Shown piece by piece: positions 53,340 through 64,000 of a stretch of 64,000 nt of DNA. Under the pieces are notes generated by a model. That model ran no database searches, was not told the origin of the DNA, and saw nothing but the letters and a program-made list of their open reading frames with translations. A program made the position numbers and the translations under genes. This stretch comes from Durusdinium trenchii (taxonomy: Eukaryota > Sar > Dinophyceae > Suessiales > Symbiodiniaceae). The DNA lies in assembly GCA_963970005.1 (NCBI GenBank), contig CAXAMN010008369.1:135508-199507 (forward strand). Direction: 5' to 3'. Every line of letters starts with the position of its first letter. The stretch's first letter is position 1.

Positions 53340-56300
53340 TTGGAAATCCTCAAGGACCAAGAAGGGAAGCATTATATAAATTTTCCTTTAGACTGCAGGA
53401 GAAGAATCCACAGAACACATGTGTGGAAAGTAACAAGGTGTGTTAGAGAAGGTTCCTGCACAAGGTAGAGTGCTGTGGCTGCCAGCAAGCGAACAGCCAG
53501 CAAGTACACTGACAGCCACAGCGCTCAACTACAATCACACAAGGTTACAAACCGACAAACCGTGAAGTGCTTGGCATCATTTTTCACCCCCCATATTGAT
53601 AGAAGTTTGCATGAGATCTGACTTTCAATCCTACTGAGACCACACTCGTTGTTGAGATGGCTGGAATTGCACATTACTTGGTTTGTGGCGGCGATGGATT
53701 CTTGACAGCATGGACATCAGTGTTTGACGAGCTCGTCATCGTCAGTGACCGGGGTCAATTTGGACACCTTCCGATTTGGAAGACACCCACTCGCAGTCAA
53801 AGGAAACTTCTCTTGGGAAATCTTTGGAATGCATGATGTTTTTCGAAGAAAACGCGAACGCCCATCAATAGTAACAGTTACGATTTGGAAGAGAAAGAGA
53901 CCAATGGGTTCCTGCCCCGATTTTCCAACAGGGCAGTCTAAGCCTTTGCTTAAGCAGGAGTTCGAGGTTTCGATGTCGACAGGGACGGACTACAGGAACC
54001 TCCATGAGGGGTAGATCCCAGCCTCGTCGATGGCTTCAGCTGGGCCAACGGCCAATGCTCGTCGAGTTTGATTGATTGACCACCGATCCACTGCTTCGCA
54101 GGGCGACTGGGTCTTGGTCGTCGATGGTCGTCGATGTTCCAAAGGGCGACCTGTGATGGTGGCGCTGGCGCCGTCAGGTTGAGCCTTTCCAACGTGCTTT
54201 GACCGAATGCCAAAAGGACGGACGGTGGAGATGGCGGGCGCGCGAGGCGTGTGGGGGGTGCGTGCAAGTGCATGGCGCAAGTGGTGGTGGATGGTATCTA
54301 AAAGGATACCTCGCCAGTCGATTTCTTAACCCTTACAATGTCAAGTCGTGTTTCCTCTACAAAATCGATTTATCACAACATTTAATCACCCAATGTGATC
54401 TCTCAGCCCATGGCAAGCGAGGCAGGGGGAGTTCATGCAGCAGTTTGTAGACATTTTTGTAGTCTCTTTGACCAGGTGGGCCGGTTGGTGTTTCGCCGCC
54501 TGCTGGGAAGGATGGAACCAACATATGTTTATAGCATCTATTGCAGATCCCTCTCAAGTCCCAGTGCTTCTCCTGCGCTGAATTCACGCGCCTTGCCGTT
54601 GGCTGGCCCAGGACATTTTGATCACCGGCCGCCGTATGGACCAGGCAGCTCAGCGTATCTCCCTGGACGTGCCTCGCTGGCGACCGACCAACGCGACGGA
54701 GGTGTAGGGCGGGAAGGTGTGAATGGCCTCAAGGGCCTTGGCATGAGGGTTGCGGCAAGGAGGTTCCAAGGGAGTTTCTTCCGATTCGGATCTTTTGGCG
54801 CAGAGATGGTTCCCTTCTCGATACTTCTCTTTAATTCCTCTCTTTTTTTGGTGCTTTCTTAGGACAGCCGGGTGGTGTTTTTGGGGGGTTTGTGGCAGCT
54901 GCCTTCACTTTTTTGGCAGGTTGGCAGGTTGTTTTTGGATCAGCAGCTGACTTCAGGAACTTCATAGCTGGCTCATGTCTCTCAGATACCTGGTACCTCA
55001 CCTAGTCTCTTGACTTCTCTTCCGGTCTGTGCGGATGGCCACCGGGTCCTGGAAAAGTGACGGGCCGTGGGCACCAGCACCGCGCTGGTGCATCACCCTC
55101 ACCCGGGCGCGTCAAATAGACCGGCTGGGCACGTGCCAGCTGAGGGATGGTGAACATGAGGGTCTCAACGACCCGCCAGGTAGTCACCTCAGGTTGTCTA
55201 CGACCTCTGGGGGTCTTTATTAATACTTCCTGCACATTAGACCCCCAACTGACTCTCCTTGCCTGATGAGATGGTTTTGGTGAGTTTGCTGTACCGAGAT
55301 TGAAGTGTGGATTCAATATGAGATCGCCGAGACAAAGGGTATATTTAAATGGAGCAATGCTCGTAAGACCAATGATTTTGCACAGCCTTGACATTCTGAG
55401 ACTTTCATTCATACCTATTCTGCCTTCTAAAGTCCTAGGTAGACCACCCCAGCTCCGCCAGAATCAGATCAGGAGATATCACGAGCTTCTTGACCCCCGA
55501 GCCTCCAAGCGAAAACACCTTGGAGATGTGTTCACCATAAGAAGGTGTCCTCTTTGAGGTTCTTTTGGATGTAGTTCACTGTTCTAGTGAGAGGCCATGA
55601 TGACCCTTAACGATGCGCTGCTGCGCTTCGCATGCTAAGGTTTGGGAGGAACAGAAGAAGACCTTGAACCCTATGGCCAATTTCTCTTGGCAGGCAGGAA
55701 CACGCCTCACTTCGATGAAACGACCTTGTCTAGAAAACGATCGCACTTGGGAAGACGTCTTTGATTCCACTGGGGGCAGAACCTCTATCTGACCTTTGGC
55801 AAGGCTGAGCACCAATTATAATGAGCTTGGCCTGGGATCCTTCTTGGGTGTTTGACACGGAAAGTGGACGAATCTTGCTTGGCAATAAGACCGATAGTCT
55901 GGACACTCACACTTCCAAATCCCTCTGGGAAACCTGTCATGGCGGACCGCGCGGTCGCGGGGCTCGCGGTCGATGGAGGGTGCTTGCGCCACTCCTGAAG
56001 AGAATGGGTGATTCATGGCCGTAGAAAGTGGTGGATTTCAATGGATTTCAGCTGAACGTTTTGAAGCGGTTTCATGGAGATTCTGTGAGAGTCTCTGTGC
56101 ATCTCTGTGCCAAAACTTTAAGGCTCTTCGCCCCAAACGGTGTGTTTGTAAAGCTTGCAAAGCAGCTTTTCGACATTCCTGAAAGCGATGCTGAGCTGCA
56201 TGGAAACAGGTCTTCACACATTCAAGACTTCGGCTTGGCACTCCAAATTGATGGCCAACCATTTCTTCACACCTTCGAACTCTCCGAACTCCCGGGCTTT

Positions 56301-56950
56301 TCGAAAGCCAACATGTTGGCAGGACATCATCGAGTATGTCGACAAAGAAGGTGTGCCCGTGAACGGTTGGGGTCTCAAAGTCGCCCCCGTTTCGTTCGAC
56401 GATCCAAGGTGGGGGGTGCGGCATGGTGCGGGTCGTGTTCTTTTTTTCAATTTCAGGCTTGCCAAGTGGAGGATTTCGCAAGATAGAACCACTAGAATCA
56501 TTCCTCAGGATTCCAGTCCAAGGTTCCACCTTCTAGGCCAGAACTCGGCCAGAACTACGACTTCCTGCCCACTCCTCATTGCTTGGTGGCTGAGGGGTCT
56601 CTTCGTTCAACTTTTGGGTAATGGTTGGAACACCAAGTCTGACCACCTTCCACATGTCAGCTCAATGCACACCAATGATGGCCTCCAACTTTTGATGACA
56701 TGAACCGTTCACATCATCCCAAGTCTGCCCAAACATGAAGTCCCCTCCCACTTTCCCTATACCATTTTCCAGTTGTGCATATCCCACAAACACAACACAC
56801 AACCAGATGAAAACCCGATTGAACCCCCCCTCCCGGCTTTTTTCGGGCGCCCCAAAAGACCATTTGAACCCTCCACTCACCACCCCCATTGGTTGAAGGG
56901 AGTCTCACTTCTCACCTCACTTCTCCGTGTTCATCGCCCTTTCTCCGCCA
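53340..56950. other. No gene recognised
   Basis: Short frames in all phases, a G/C-rich patch at 55025-55110 and low-complexity GTTTTTGG tracts near 54880. No recognised domain, repeat family or splice-bounded exon. Confidence 0.45.
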
Positions 56951-56955
56951 CGAAG

Positions 56956-57070
56956 CGTGTGCGGTTCTGGGCCCGCGTTCTCCACCCAAGGCGGCCACAA
57001 CTGGGCCTTCCGCTGCGATGCGCCCATCGAGGCCACCAGTCGGCACTTGCCGAACCTCCCTTGGACCAAG
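56956..57070 (+). CDS. Candidate exon, unknown product
   Basis: Between CCACGAAG and a GC donor (GCGGGT at 57071) the frame reads AFSTQGGHNWAFRCDAPIEA, then TSRHLPNLPWTK. G/C-rich and protein-like; two other frames are also open but more repetitive. Confidence 0.35.
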
Positions 57071-58420
57071 GCGGGTGGGATGATGGGGGGTGGTTGTGGG
57101 GGATGGGGACGGTGGGTTGAGCTCGGGTGATGTGGATGAGCTGAGGGAGGTGGGTGGATAGTACTGCATGGGGAGATTTGTGTAACACAGATTCTAAGTT
57201 CAGTCTGTGTGTTTAGGGAAAGCTTCAGATGTCACACAAAGTTGGTAGGTTTTTGGTTCACTTGGTAGGCAAGAGAGATGCACTGGGCTAGGTGAGAGGC
57301 CGAGAGGACCACTATGACGACTGAGACAGGTCATTACACCAGTAAAAGTGGCTAGCAAGCACATGGCTGCCTGAAAGTAAGCCATTGCCTCGTGCAACTC
57401 TTGCAAAGCAAAGTGAGGAAAACGCATTTGGTTGTGAGAAGTACGGATTTGTCTCGCAAGGGTTGGAGGACCTTGATAGAATCGCAGAAGTTAGTTCACC
57501 TTGCTCTGGCCCAACTGGCCACCCGGGCTAGCGAGGTGGACCTTGGCAAGCCCTTCTGGCAGTGCAGCGAGGAGTGTTTGGGTGAGTACTGCCAAGCTTT
57601 TCGGGGGTGGGATGGATAAGGCATCCAGAGAATTTTGATTGTTTACAAGTTCAAGGAGTTGTACTGACTGAGTCAAGAGTCAAGAGGCTTTTTGTAGGCT
57701 TCCAGCAGTCCAGCAGGTGGTGTCAGGTCTGTTTTGATGACTCTGCCATGGTGGTTGATTGGGTCCAATCTTCCGCGGCTTTAAAACTTACCTTGGATTC
57801 GGCCAGAGATCCAGCAGCAGGTAACCGAGACAGCCCCTTCACGTCTTCCGGTTGAGGTTAGGGCTCAGATAGGGTAGACCCGGCAGTTGCAATCCTCAAC
57901 CCCCCACCCTTGAGCGTGGCACCCACCAGATCGTCGACATAGGAGCAAATCAAAGGAAGCCCAGCAGCAGCATCTTGGCATCCATCCATTTCGTGATTCA
58001 GGTTTTTCAGAGAGAGCGTCTTTTTCTTCTCCCTGTTCTCAAGTACTTGGAGTGTCCAGGCACGTTTCTACTGTTTTTTTCATGTGTCTGGTCCCAATCA
58101 GTGCTGGCTGCTCCCTGTAGCAGCCAGACGCAAGCCAGACGCCAGCTTCGGCTGTAGGGGCTCAGGGTCAAAATGGTCAGTTTTCGATTTATTTGGGCAC
58201 TCAAACATGGCAATTCTTTGGCACACAACTCCCACAGTGAAGTCTGCCAAATGGGTCATCCGGCACTTGAATGTGTAGAAGACGCATGACACCTACTGCA
58301 CATATGGACTCCTTGACATGCCCCTTTTCCGGCCATTTTTGAAGGTTCCATCTGAGTTCTCGAGGGGGTTGCCACCCTTGGAACATGTCCAAACCCTCAC
58401 CAAATACTCAGCTTCAATAG

Positions 58421-58602
58421 CCGATCCTTCCGCTCGTCTTTCTTTTTCCTGGCCCGGTGTTGGCGGATCCATTTCAACATCCATTTCGGACACACGGCGA
58501 ACCGCTCGCCCTCACCGACGCTCGTGCACCTCAGGCCATCACCTACGTCTACAAGTCCTTCGGTGCCTTGGCGAAACGACCTCCGAAACGACATACCGCC
58601 TG
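58421..58602 (+). CDS. Candidate exon, unknown product
   Basis: From the acceptor CAATAG (ends 58420) to the donor GTGGGT (58603), the frame reads PILPLVFLFPGPVLADPFQH and later PLALTDARAPQAITYVYKSF. It is a 60-codon stretch with no stop and coherent composition. Not recognised. Confidence 0.4.
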
Positions 58603-58609
58603 GTGGGTT

Positions 58610-60540
58610 GAGTGATCAGGGTCGGGTCGGAGGTTTCTTTGCAGCAGAGAGCGGTTTTGGCACTGGGGTGGTTGAAGTCACCATAGATGAAGCAACAACT
58701 TGGCGGTTTTTGTGTCGCTCTTTCAGCCCCTGAGCCGAACCACCGAACCCTTGGCTGAAGAAAAAGGGGCATCACCAAGTTACCTTCATTCACCCTCCCT
58801 ATCCGCTAAAGCCTTGGCACGGGAACAAAGTTTTTTTAAATGGCCGAGCCTGCAGACTGAGGTATGGTAGCGGGATGTGTGAGACGGTTGCATCATGTTG
58901 CATTCAGGTCATGTGGACTTGGCAATTAGTGTCGACCGCAGAATCCAACTGGAAGATCCTGGGAAAATGAAAATGAAACTGGTCTCTCCCCAACCTTCCA
59001 TCACTTTCCCCCCCACCATGACCCATCCATGCGAGGCCGGTCCATGTGGGACCCACCCGGTCCCCACCCGGTCCCGCCGGTCGGGCGAGGTGACATGCAC
59101 ACCACCGTGCCAGTTCGGATGCCCAGTTCGTCGCTACGGTACCGGTGAGGAGGAGGTTCGGGCGCCCTACGGAAATCCATCAACGTGCCATCACTACACT
59201 AGACTACACTCCGAGGAGTCTCCCATCACCGAGTCTCCCTCCGGGTTTGTATGGGTCTGTGGATGCCCAATTGGGTTTGGTTTTCTTGCGGCACTTGGGA
59301 GGGGGGGCATTGGGACCTGGTGGGCCCATCCGCCGAAGTGAACATCGAAGCGGATGTTGGACTGGGGTTCGGAAGCAGATGGGAATCGGGCTGTGGGAGT
59401 CGGTGATGACTCGGAGGTCAGCCGAGTCGACTCTCAGAGGCGACCCAGGAGAGGCGATGTCAGAGGCGACTCGGTGGGTGAAGTACTTGCTCACTTCTCG
59501 GCCAAATGCTGGCTCGCAGGTAGCAACATGGACGAATTCTGGAATCTCAATCTCTATAGATGACTCGGTGACTCTTGAACCTTTAGGGTACCACTTGTTG
59601 TGAAATCCTGGTAGCTCCTTGATATCGGACGATTCGACTATTTGTTGGACCAAGCATTGCTGTCAGTTCTTGGGATATTCCGGGTGAACAGCTAAACGTG
59701 TACTGCTCCCACAAAAGAAACCTCGACTCGAACCTGAAATTCACAGAGCCTCTGGGTGGCCATTTTGTGAGATGGAAGCACAAAGCGATGAGTACCATTG
59801 ATAGCTCTTCAAAGTGTCTTGAACTCAATGGAAAAGTGACTTCTGCTGTTCTAGATGTTTGCGGCGAAGTCGCTCATAGAGATTCAGGATAAACACGCAG
59901 TTTTCAGCATGTGTGGGCCAGCACAGACAGAGAACTGGGGGCTTTGGGCTGGGGTCTTTGACGTTAGGGGTGCATTTGAAGCGACCATCCACGCAGGTGC
60001 CAGTGGCTTGGGGGGCCGTCCTTTGCAGTCTTCCCAAATCCAGCACGCTGCCCTGTAAACTGACTGCTGCGACCCAAAGAAAATCAGGGTGGCAGGATGC
60101 TAAGGGCATCTCTATATATTGGGGGCTCATCCCATGCAGTTCCATCGTTTTCAGAACAAAAATCCATTCACAACGACCGAGCCGAGTCGCTCACCGGAGC
60201 CCATCACAACGTCTCTCGCCCAAGGTGGAGCCTCACGAGAGCGAGCGGGCAGGCCGCTTCGTGCGCCAGGCGAAGACGGAGTGCGGTCGGGGGGCCGAGC
60301 CGGGGTCGGGCAAAAGCGGAACAAGCGGTGGAGAAGCGGAGGCGGGGTGGGGGTGGAGTCCTTTTTGGGGAGACTGCGAGGTTTGGCGGTTGTTGATGTT
60401 TTTTTTGTTGGGAAAATAGGTGGGTCGTTGAGGTGTGTGAGGCTCAAAAGGGGAGATGCCTTGGCGGAGTAGACCCTATAGACAAGAGTCACAGTGGTTG
60501 GATCCCCCTGCCAATTTCCACTACCAAATGGGTGGCCTCA
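58610..60540. other. No gene recognised
   Basis: Open G/C-rich patches (59070-59200, 59350-59500, 60200-60330) without clear frame choice. The last is purine-biased and open on both strands. Confidence 0.4.
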
Positions 60541-61669
60541 AGGCCACTACAAAACAAGAAAACGGTGCATTTTGTATAAAATGACATGTGGCATGTCCAT
60601 TGCATTCTTTAGTAAGATGCTGGGAAATGCACCCCCATACGTCAGGCATAACATTTTGTAGAGGGATGTGAGTGGTTTTTTTTGAGATGACTTTGAACCT
60701 CAGGCAATTCATTTTGTAGAGAACCACTGGATCTAAAGAGAGGTTGGGCTTTTGATTTTGTAGAGATTGACTTGAATATGCAGCCAAATTTTTGGCTTGA
60801 AAAGCACACTCAGGGCATGCTAGATGTACCGGCATAGATCTAAATCCAGGAAAAGACTGCAGTGCTATCCTATCAGCATGCCCGCTGCTGTACCGCCGGG
60901 ACAGCCACGGACTTGCGCTGTGGGGTACTGCACAGAGACAGTGCCAAAAGCAGTGTGGGAACCAGCGCGGGGATGCTGGCTTGCGCGCTGCGACATGGAG
61001 GGGGCGAACGGTCGCAAATCGCATCACCACGTGTATTGGTGCAAGTGTTTTGGTGGCAAAGGAGGGAGGGGATAGGCTTGTCAAGCACTTTCTTACTACA
61101 AAATATTGGGATCATTATGCTGGGTGCATTTGGGAACATGTTTATACAATTCTTGTTCAGGGGGTTGAGGAAGTGCTTTGTGTAGAGAGCAATCCTGGTC
61201 TCTATAACTTTTGGTAGAATTTTGTAGAGTATGTAATATAAATAGAGCTATTATTTATACACACCGATGATCACCGATATATATATATATATATGTATAG
61301 TATGTATAGTATACACTTACTGAATCACTGCAATCTTTAGCCGAGGACGGAGCAGAAGTGGTCTTGGACCCTTGTCATCAGCAAGCAGATGCCTAAGTTG
61401 CGAAAACCAATTCCGCACCCTCCGGACTCTTGATGGCAGAAGGTGTTCAAGCTTTCGGAGGTAGGTGGTGCATTCCCATAGGGCTGTTGTTGAGATTCTT
61501 CAGGACATACAAATGCATTTGGTAGAGTTTGCATGCCTGGCATTTGCATTTGGTACACTGGTTCTAGTCTAAATGTTGCATTTTGTAGTGACATGTAGTG
61601 ACATTTGTTGTGTATTTGGCTTGCAGCACCGCAGTTCCTGTCCAGTTAGACGTGCGCAGCGTGTTGAAG

Positions 61670-61802
61670 CAATGGTCAAAGTTGTGTTTGCAATGCTTTT
61701 CCATTTTGGGATGCTGGCAATGTTTGCTTCTGCAGCGCTTCCTTCTTTGAAAGATGATACTACATGCTCAGTAACGGAAGATTTGCTGCTTGTCGGGATT
61801 GG
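61670..61802 (+). CDS. Candidate exon with hydrophobic N-terminus
   Basis: A Met at 61672 opens VKVVFAMLFHFGMLAMFASA, then ALPSLKDDTTCSVTEDLL, before a GTGAGC donor at 61801. The start resembles a signal peptide with a cleavage-type A-S-A. It may belong to an independent small gene or be chance; it is on the same strand as the MTase-like gene 0.4 kb downstream. Confidence 0.3.
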
Positions 61803-62165
61803 TGAGCAAATCTTGGTCACTACAAAATGCAGTACCTGAATGTCGCTATGACTTTAATTATACAAAATGAACTGAGCTTGGAATCTATTTAGACCGTAGA
61901 CATCCGCAGACAGATTTTTCGCATTGTGGAGAGAAGACTAATGCGACAATGATGATCTGAGGTGGTTCCGGGCCGAGGATCATCAGCAAGATGCCGTGTC
62001 ATGGGCTCGCAGCCTATCTTGCCCCATAGTGGATTTAGTAGAGCTGTTTGGGATTGCTTGGGCTTGTTAGATCACTAAAGAATAGCAGTTTTTGTTTTCT
62101 CAAGTTCAGTCACTAAAGAATCTAAACAATGTCTTTGTTAATGGGAGCACGCTCCTTCTTTTGAG

Positions 62166-63530
62166 GCAAGCCCATTTACTATGCCCTTGATCTCTTTGGT
62201 GCATCACGTAGCGTTACAAGAGCATGGCGAAAGGCAGGGTTTGCTGCTACAGCCTTTGACATAAAGTTGTCAAAGAGGCACGACCTTTGCACCAAAATGG
62301 GTTTCTTCCTGCTCCTTCGTTTGGGTATGCAGCTTCTTGGTACTCAAGATTTCATTTTATATCATTTTATATAGAACAGCATTTAGATATTTTTGTACAT
62401 TCGAGGTTTCTTTAGATGTTTCCCAACTGCTGCTTGAAGTGGAGTGAGGTTGACCAATGACGGTGTGGTTGTGGCAGCTCCCCCCTGCTCCTTGTACGGT
62501 CCAGCTTGCGCTTCTGTTCACAAAAGAACAAGAAGAAACCCTGCTGGCAATTGGAAGAACTTCAAGGTCCGCATGGCTCATCGCATTTGGACGAACTTTG
62601 CAGCGTGGCCGCCAAAAGTATATAAATTACAAAATGAGAGGTGCCAGGCATAAACACTACAAAATGTGAGTGCATGTCCGCTCTTGGCACGCATCAGGAA
62701 GTCTTTGTCCGAGTGCTGAACGAAGTGCGCAGTTCCATCCGGCTGATTGTGGAGCAGCCATCAGGAAGCTGGGCGTACAAGCAACCAGGAATGATAGACC
62801 TGGCTTTGGTCACTGGCTTGCTCTTTGTCTGTCAGATGTCCGACTTTTGTTCTATTTTGTTCTTATGATTGAATTTTGATGACCCGTTTTTGGAAATAAT
62901 ATGAAATAATATGCTACCATAATCTACCATATACATCCGAAAGCATCCCGAAGCCATATATATATATATATCACCATATACTGTACTACCAGGATTGTCA
63001 CCACGACGTGGATGGCTTACTGGGGCCACGACCTGTTGAAGTGCACGCATCTCTTGAGCAACATGAGGACCGTTTTTTCTTGAAAAAATATATATAGTGC
63101 ATCAAGATCAAAGCAGACTGCAATACAGCAAAGACCACATCCAAGCACCCCTGCTCCATGCTGCGGGCAGGACCACTGGAACTTTGCGGCGAAAACTGAG
63201 CAAGGCAGACAGGGCGGCTTTCCAGCGTCGCTTTGCAAACCGCCAGAAACATCGGAAGAACAAGAAGGAGATTTGCACTCAACTCTTCATTTTGTAGTAG
63301 AAGAGGTTTTGCTTTTGCATTTGGTAGTGATAGTGATTGCAGGGCCTTTTTGAATCAACCTGTAGGACTATCGCCATCGCATCAGTAGACCCGGTGGCAA
63401 GAAAGGCTGGCAGGGAGGAAAGCACCTGGCACAGTCTGCGGCCTTTACCCCTGCCTTTAGCCGGGCTTTGCTTGAATGCTGGCCGACTTTCCGCGGCGAG
63501 CTTCAACGAGCGGAGCTTTGAGAGTCCTTG
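62166..63530 (+). CDS. MTase-like multi-exon gene (non-canonical C5-MTase-like family)
   Basis: Exons in order. 62166 to about 62324: YYALDLFGASRSVTRAWRKA and AFDIKLSKRHDL (motif-I type loop and acidic cofactor residue). 62449 to about 62602: VVVAAPPCSLYGPACASVHK, with PPC as in catalytic motif IV. 62698 to about 62790: IRLIVEQPSGSWAYKQPGM, in the place of ENV. About 63005-63070: MAYWGHDLLKCTHLLSNMRT. About 63165-63285: KLSKADRAAFQRRFANRQKH. About 63432-63520: SAAFTPAFSRALLECWPTFR. Introns of about 90-200 bases carry CATTTTGTAG motifs; an AG precedes most exons, and a GC donor is likely at 62603. All four family motifs and the PPC are intact, so this is the best-preserved copy of the family here. 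The gene may extend upstream and beyond the window. Confidence 0.65.
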
Positions 63531-64000
63531 AATCTCCTGGGACGCAATCTAGAGCTACACCAAGTTGAAGCAGATGTGTAAAGAGTACAGGTGACTGGAG
63601 AGCGCTTGAGTGCAACCGTTAGACCTTGCCATTTTGTAGTGTTCCATAGTGCCCCAAATTCAATGCTTAGTGCAAATATTCCAAGGTTGCCGTACAGCTT
63701 GCGAGAATCGCAGAAAGTCTGATGATGCTTGAGTTGTGCATCATCGTGCGACTAGGGGAAGTAAAAAAGAATTCTTTGCTGTCAGCGCCATGGAAATCAC
63801 ATGGGTGTTTTAATTCTGGGTAAAGGCATGTGCAGGCATTTTCTAGAAATTGTGAAGTGGGTCTGCATTTTGTAGAGGCTGCGCACTCTGTACCAAATTT
63901 TGCTTTGTCCATGTGCATTTACTCAGGACACACATCCCGATGAACCAGCGCAACCTGATCCTCCAGCTGAAGTTGCTGCAGAGGCAACTCACTTTTGCAT

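Larger units (their letters stand above)
60545..63877. repeat. Dispersed CATTTTGTAG(A/T)G motif, both orientations
   Basis: Forward copies at 60652, 60710, 60754, 61219, 61579, 63288, 63630 and 63866, with CATTTGGTAG variants at 61516 and 63318 and a partial at 60568. Reverse copies (CTACAAAATG or near) at 60545, 61096, 61818, 61861, 62627 and 62655. Clear copies are absent from the rest of the window. Where exons can be placed, the copies fall in introns or flanks, e.g. 62627 and 62655 between two MTase-like exons. They look like termini of short introner- or MITE-like insertions. Confidence 0.6.

Noticed and set aside
61280..61293. TATA-type promoter at the AT tract
   Set aside because: An (AT)n microsatellite; dinoflagellates largely lack canonical TATA boxes and no start lies at a suitable distance.

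Overview
The window looks like nuclear DNA of a dinoflagellate, most likely a Symbiodiniaceae-type alga. Four things point there: retroelements that carry cytosine-methyltransferase domains (reported for Symbiodinium); multi-exon genes with short introns and apparent GT, GC and GA donors; a probable relict of the dinoflagellate trans-spliced leader; and very low gene density. There are no operons, no bacterial signals and no intact housekeeping gene. Almost everything recognisable belongs to mobile elements or their remains. Two runs of exactly 10 N (3994-4003, 38465-38474) are scaffold gaps, and one Illumina adapter is embedded at 26928-26956.

Region by region. (1) 1-3993: a DIRS-like tyrosine-recombinase (YR) retroelement, open at its 5' end, encoding RT, RNase H, a methyltransferase-like (MTase-like) domain and YR. 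(2) About 5.3-13.4 kb: a decayed element on the plus strand, with scattered exons of an MTase-like gene (6.7-11.7 kb) followed by a transposase-like pseudogene (12.2-13.1 kb). AAACCTCGGGT-type repeats lie at both edges and between the two genes. (3) 13.4-20.6 kb: no convincing gene. (4) 20.6-38.46 kb: a second DIRS-like element, with an SR-rich ORF1, RT, RNase H carrying a canonical C5 DNA methyltransferase, and YR. Its ORF1 is split by (5) a 10.84-kb TIR transposon (22505-33343). That transposon holds two multi-exon minus-strand genes, an MTase-like one (about 33.1-28.05 kb) and a transposase-like one (27.75-23.08 kb). Removing the insert with one 2-bp target copy rejoins the host reading frame. 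(6) 38.5-60.5 kb: mostly anonymous sequence with isolated exon-like patches, a decayed BspA-type LRR gene (about 45.1-45.9 kb) and two related short foldback elements (46049-46161, 48502-48589). (7) 60.5-64 kb: another MTase-like multi-exon gene whose introns and flanks carry many copies of CATTTTGTAG.

The unifying theme is a mobilome rich in methyltransferases. A non-canonical C5-MTase-like family, recognised by four ordered motifs (a FAG/FGA-type loop, a [PLK]C[ST] cysteine motif, EQP, and K-x(3-4)-SN), occurs in the first retroelement, both DNA elements and the 62-kb gene. The second retroelement carries a classical DNMT instead. In both retroelements the methyltransferase sits inside the RNase H domain, between its first catalytic Asp and its catalytic Glu. 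Plausible roles are self-methylation of element DNA or protection from host silencing; this is inference.
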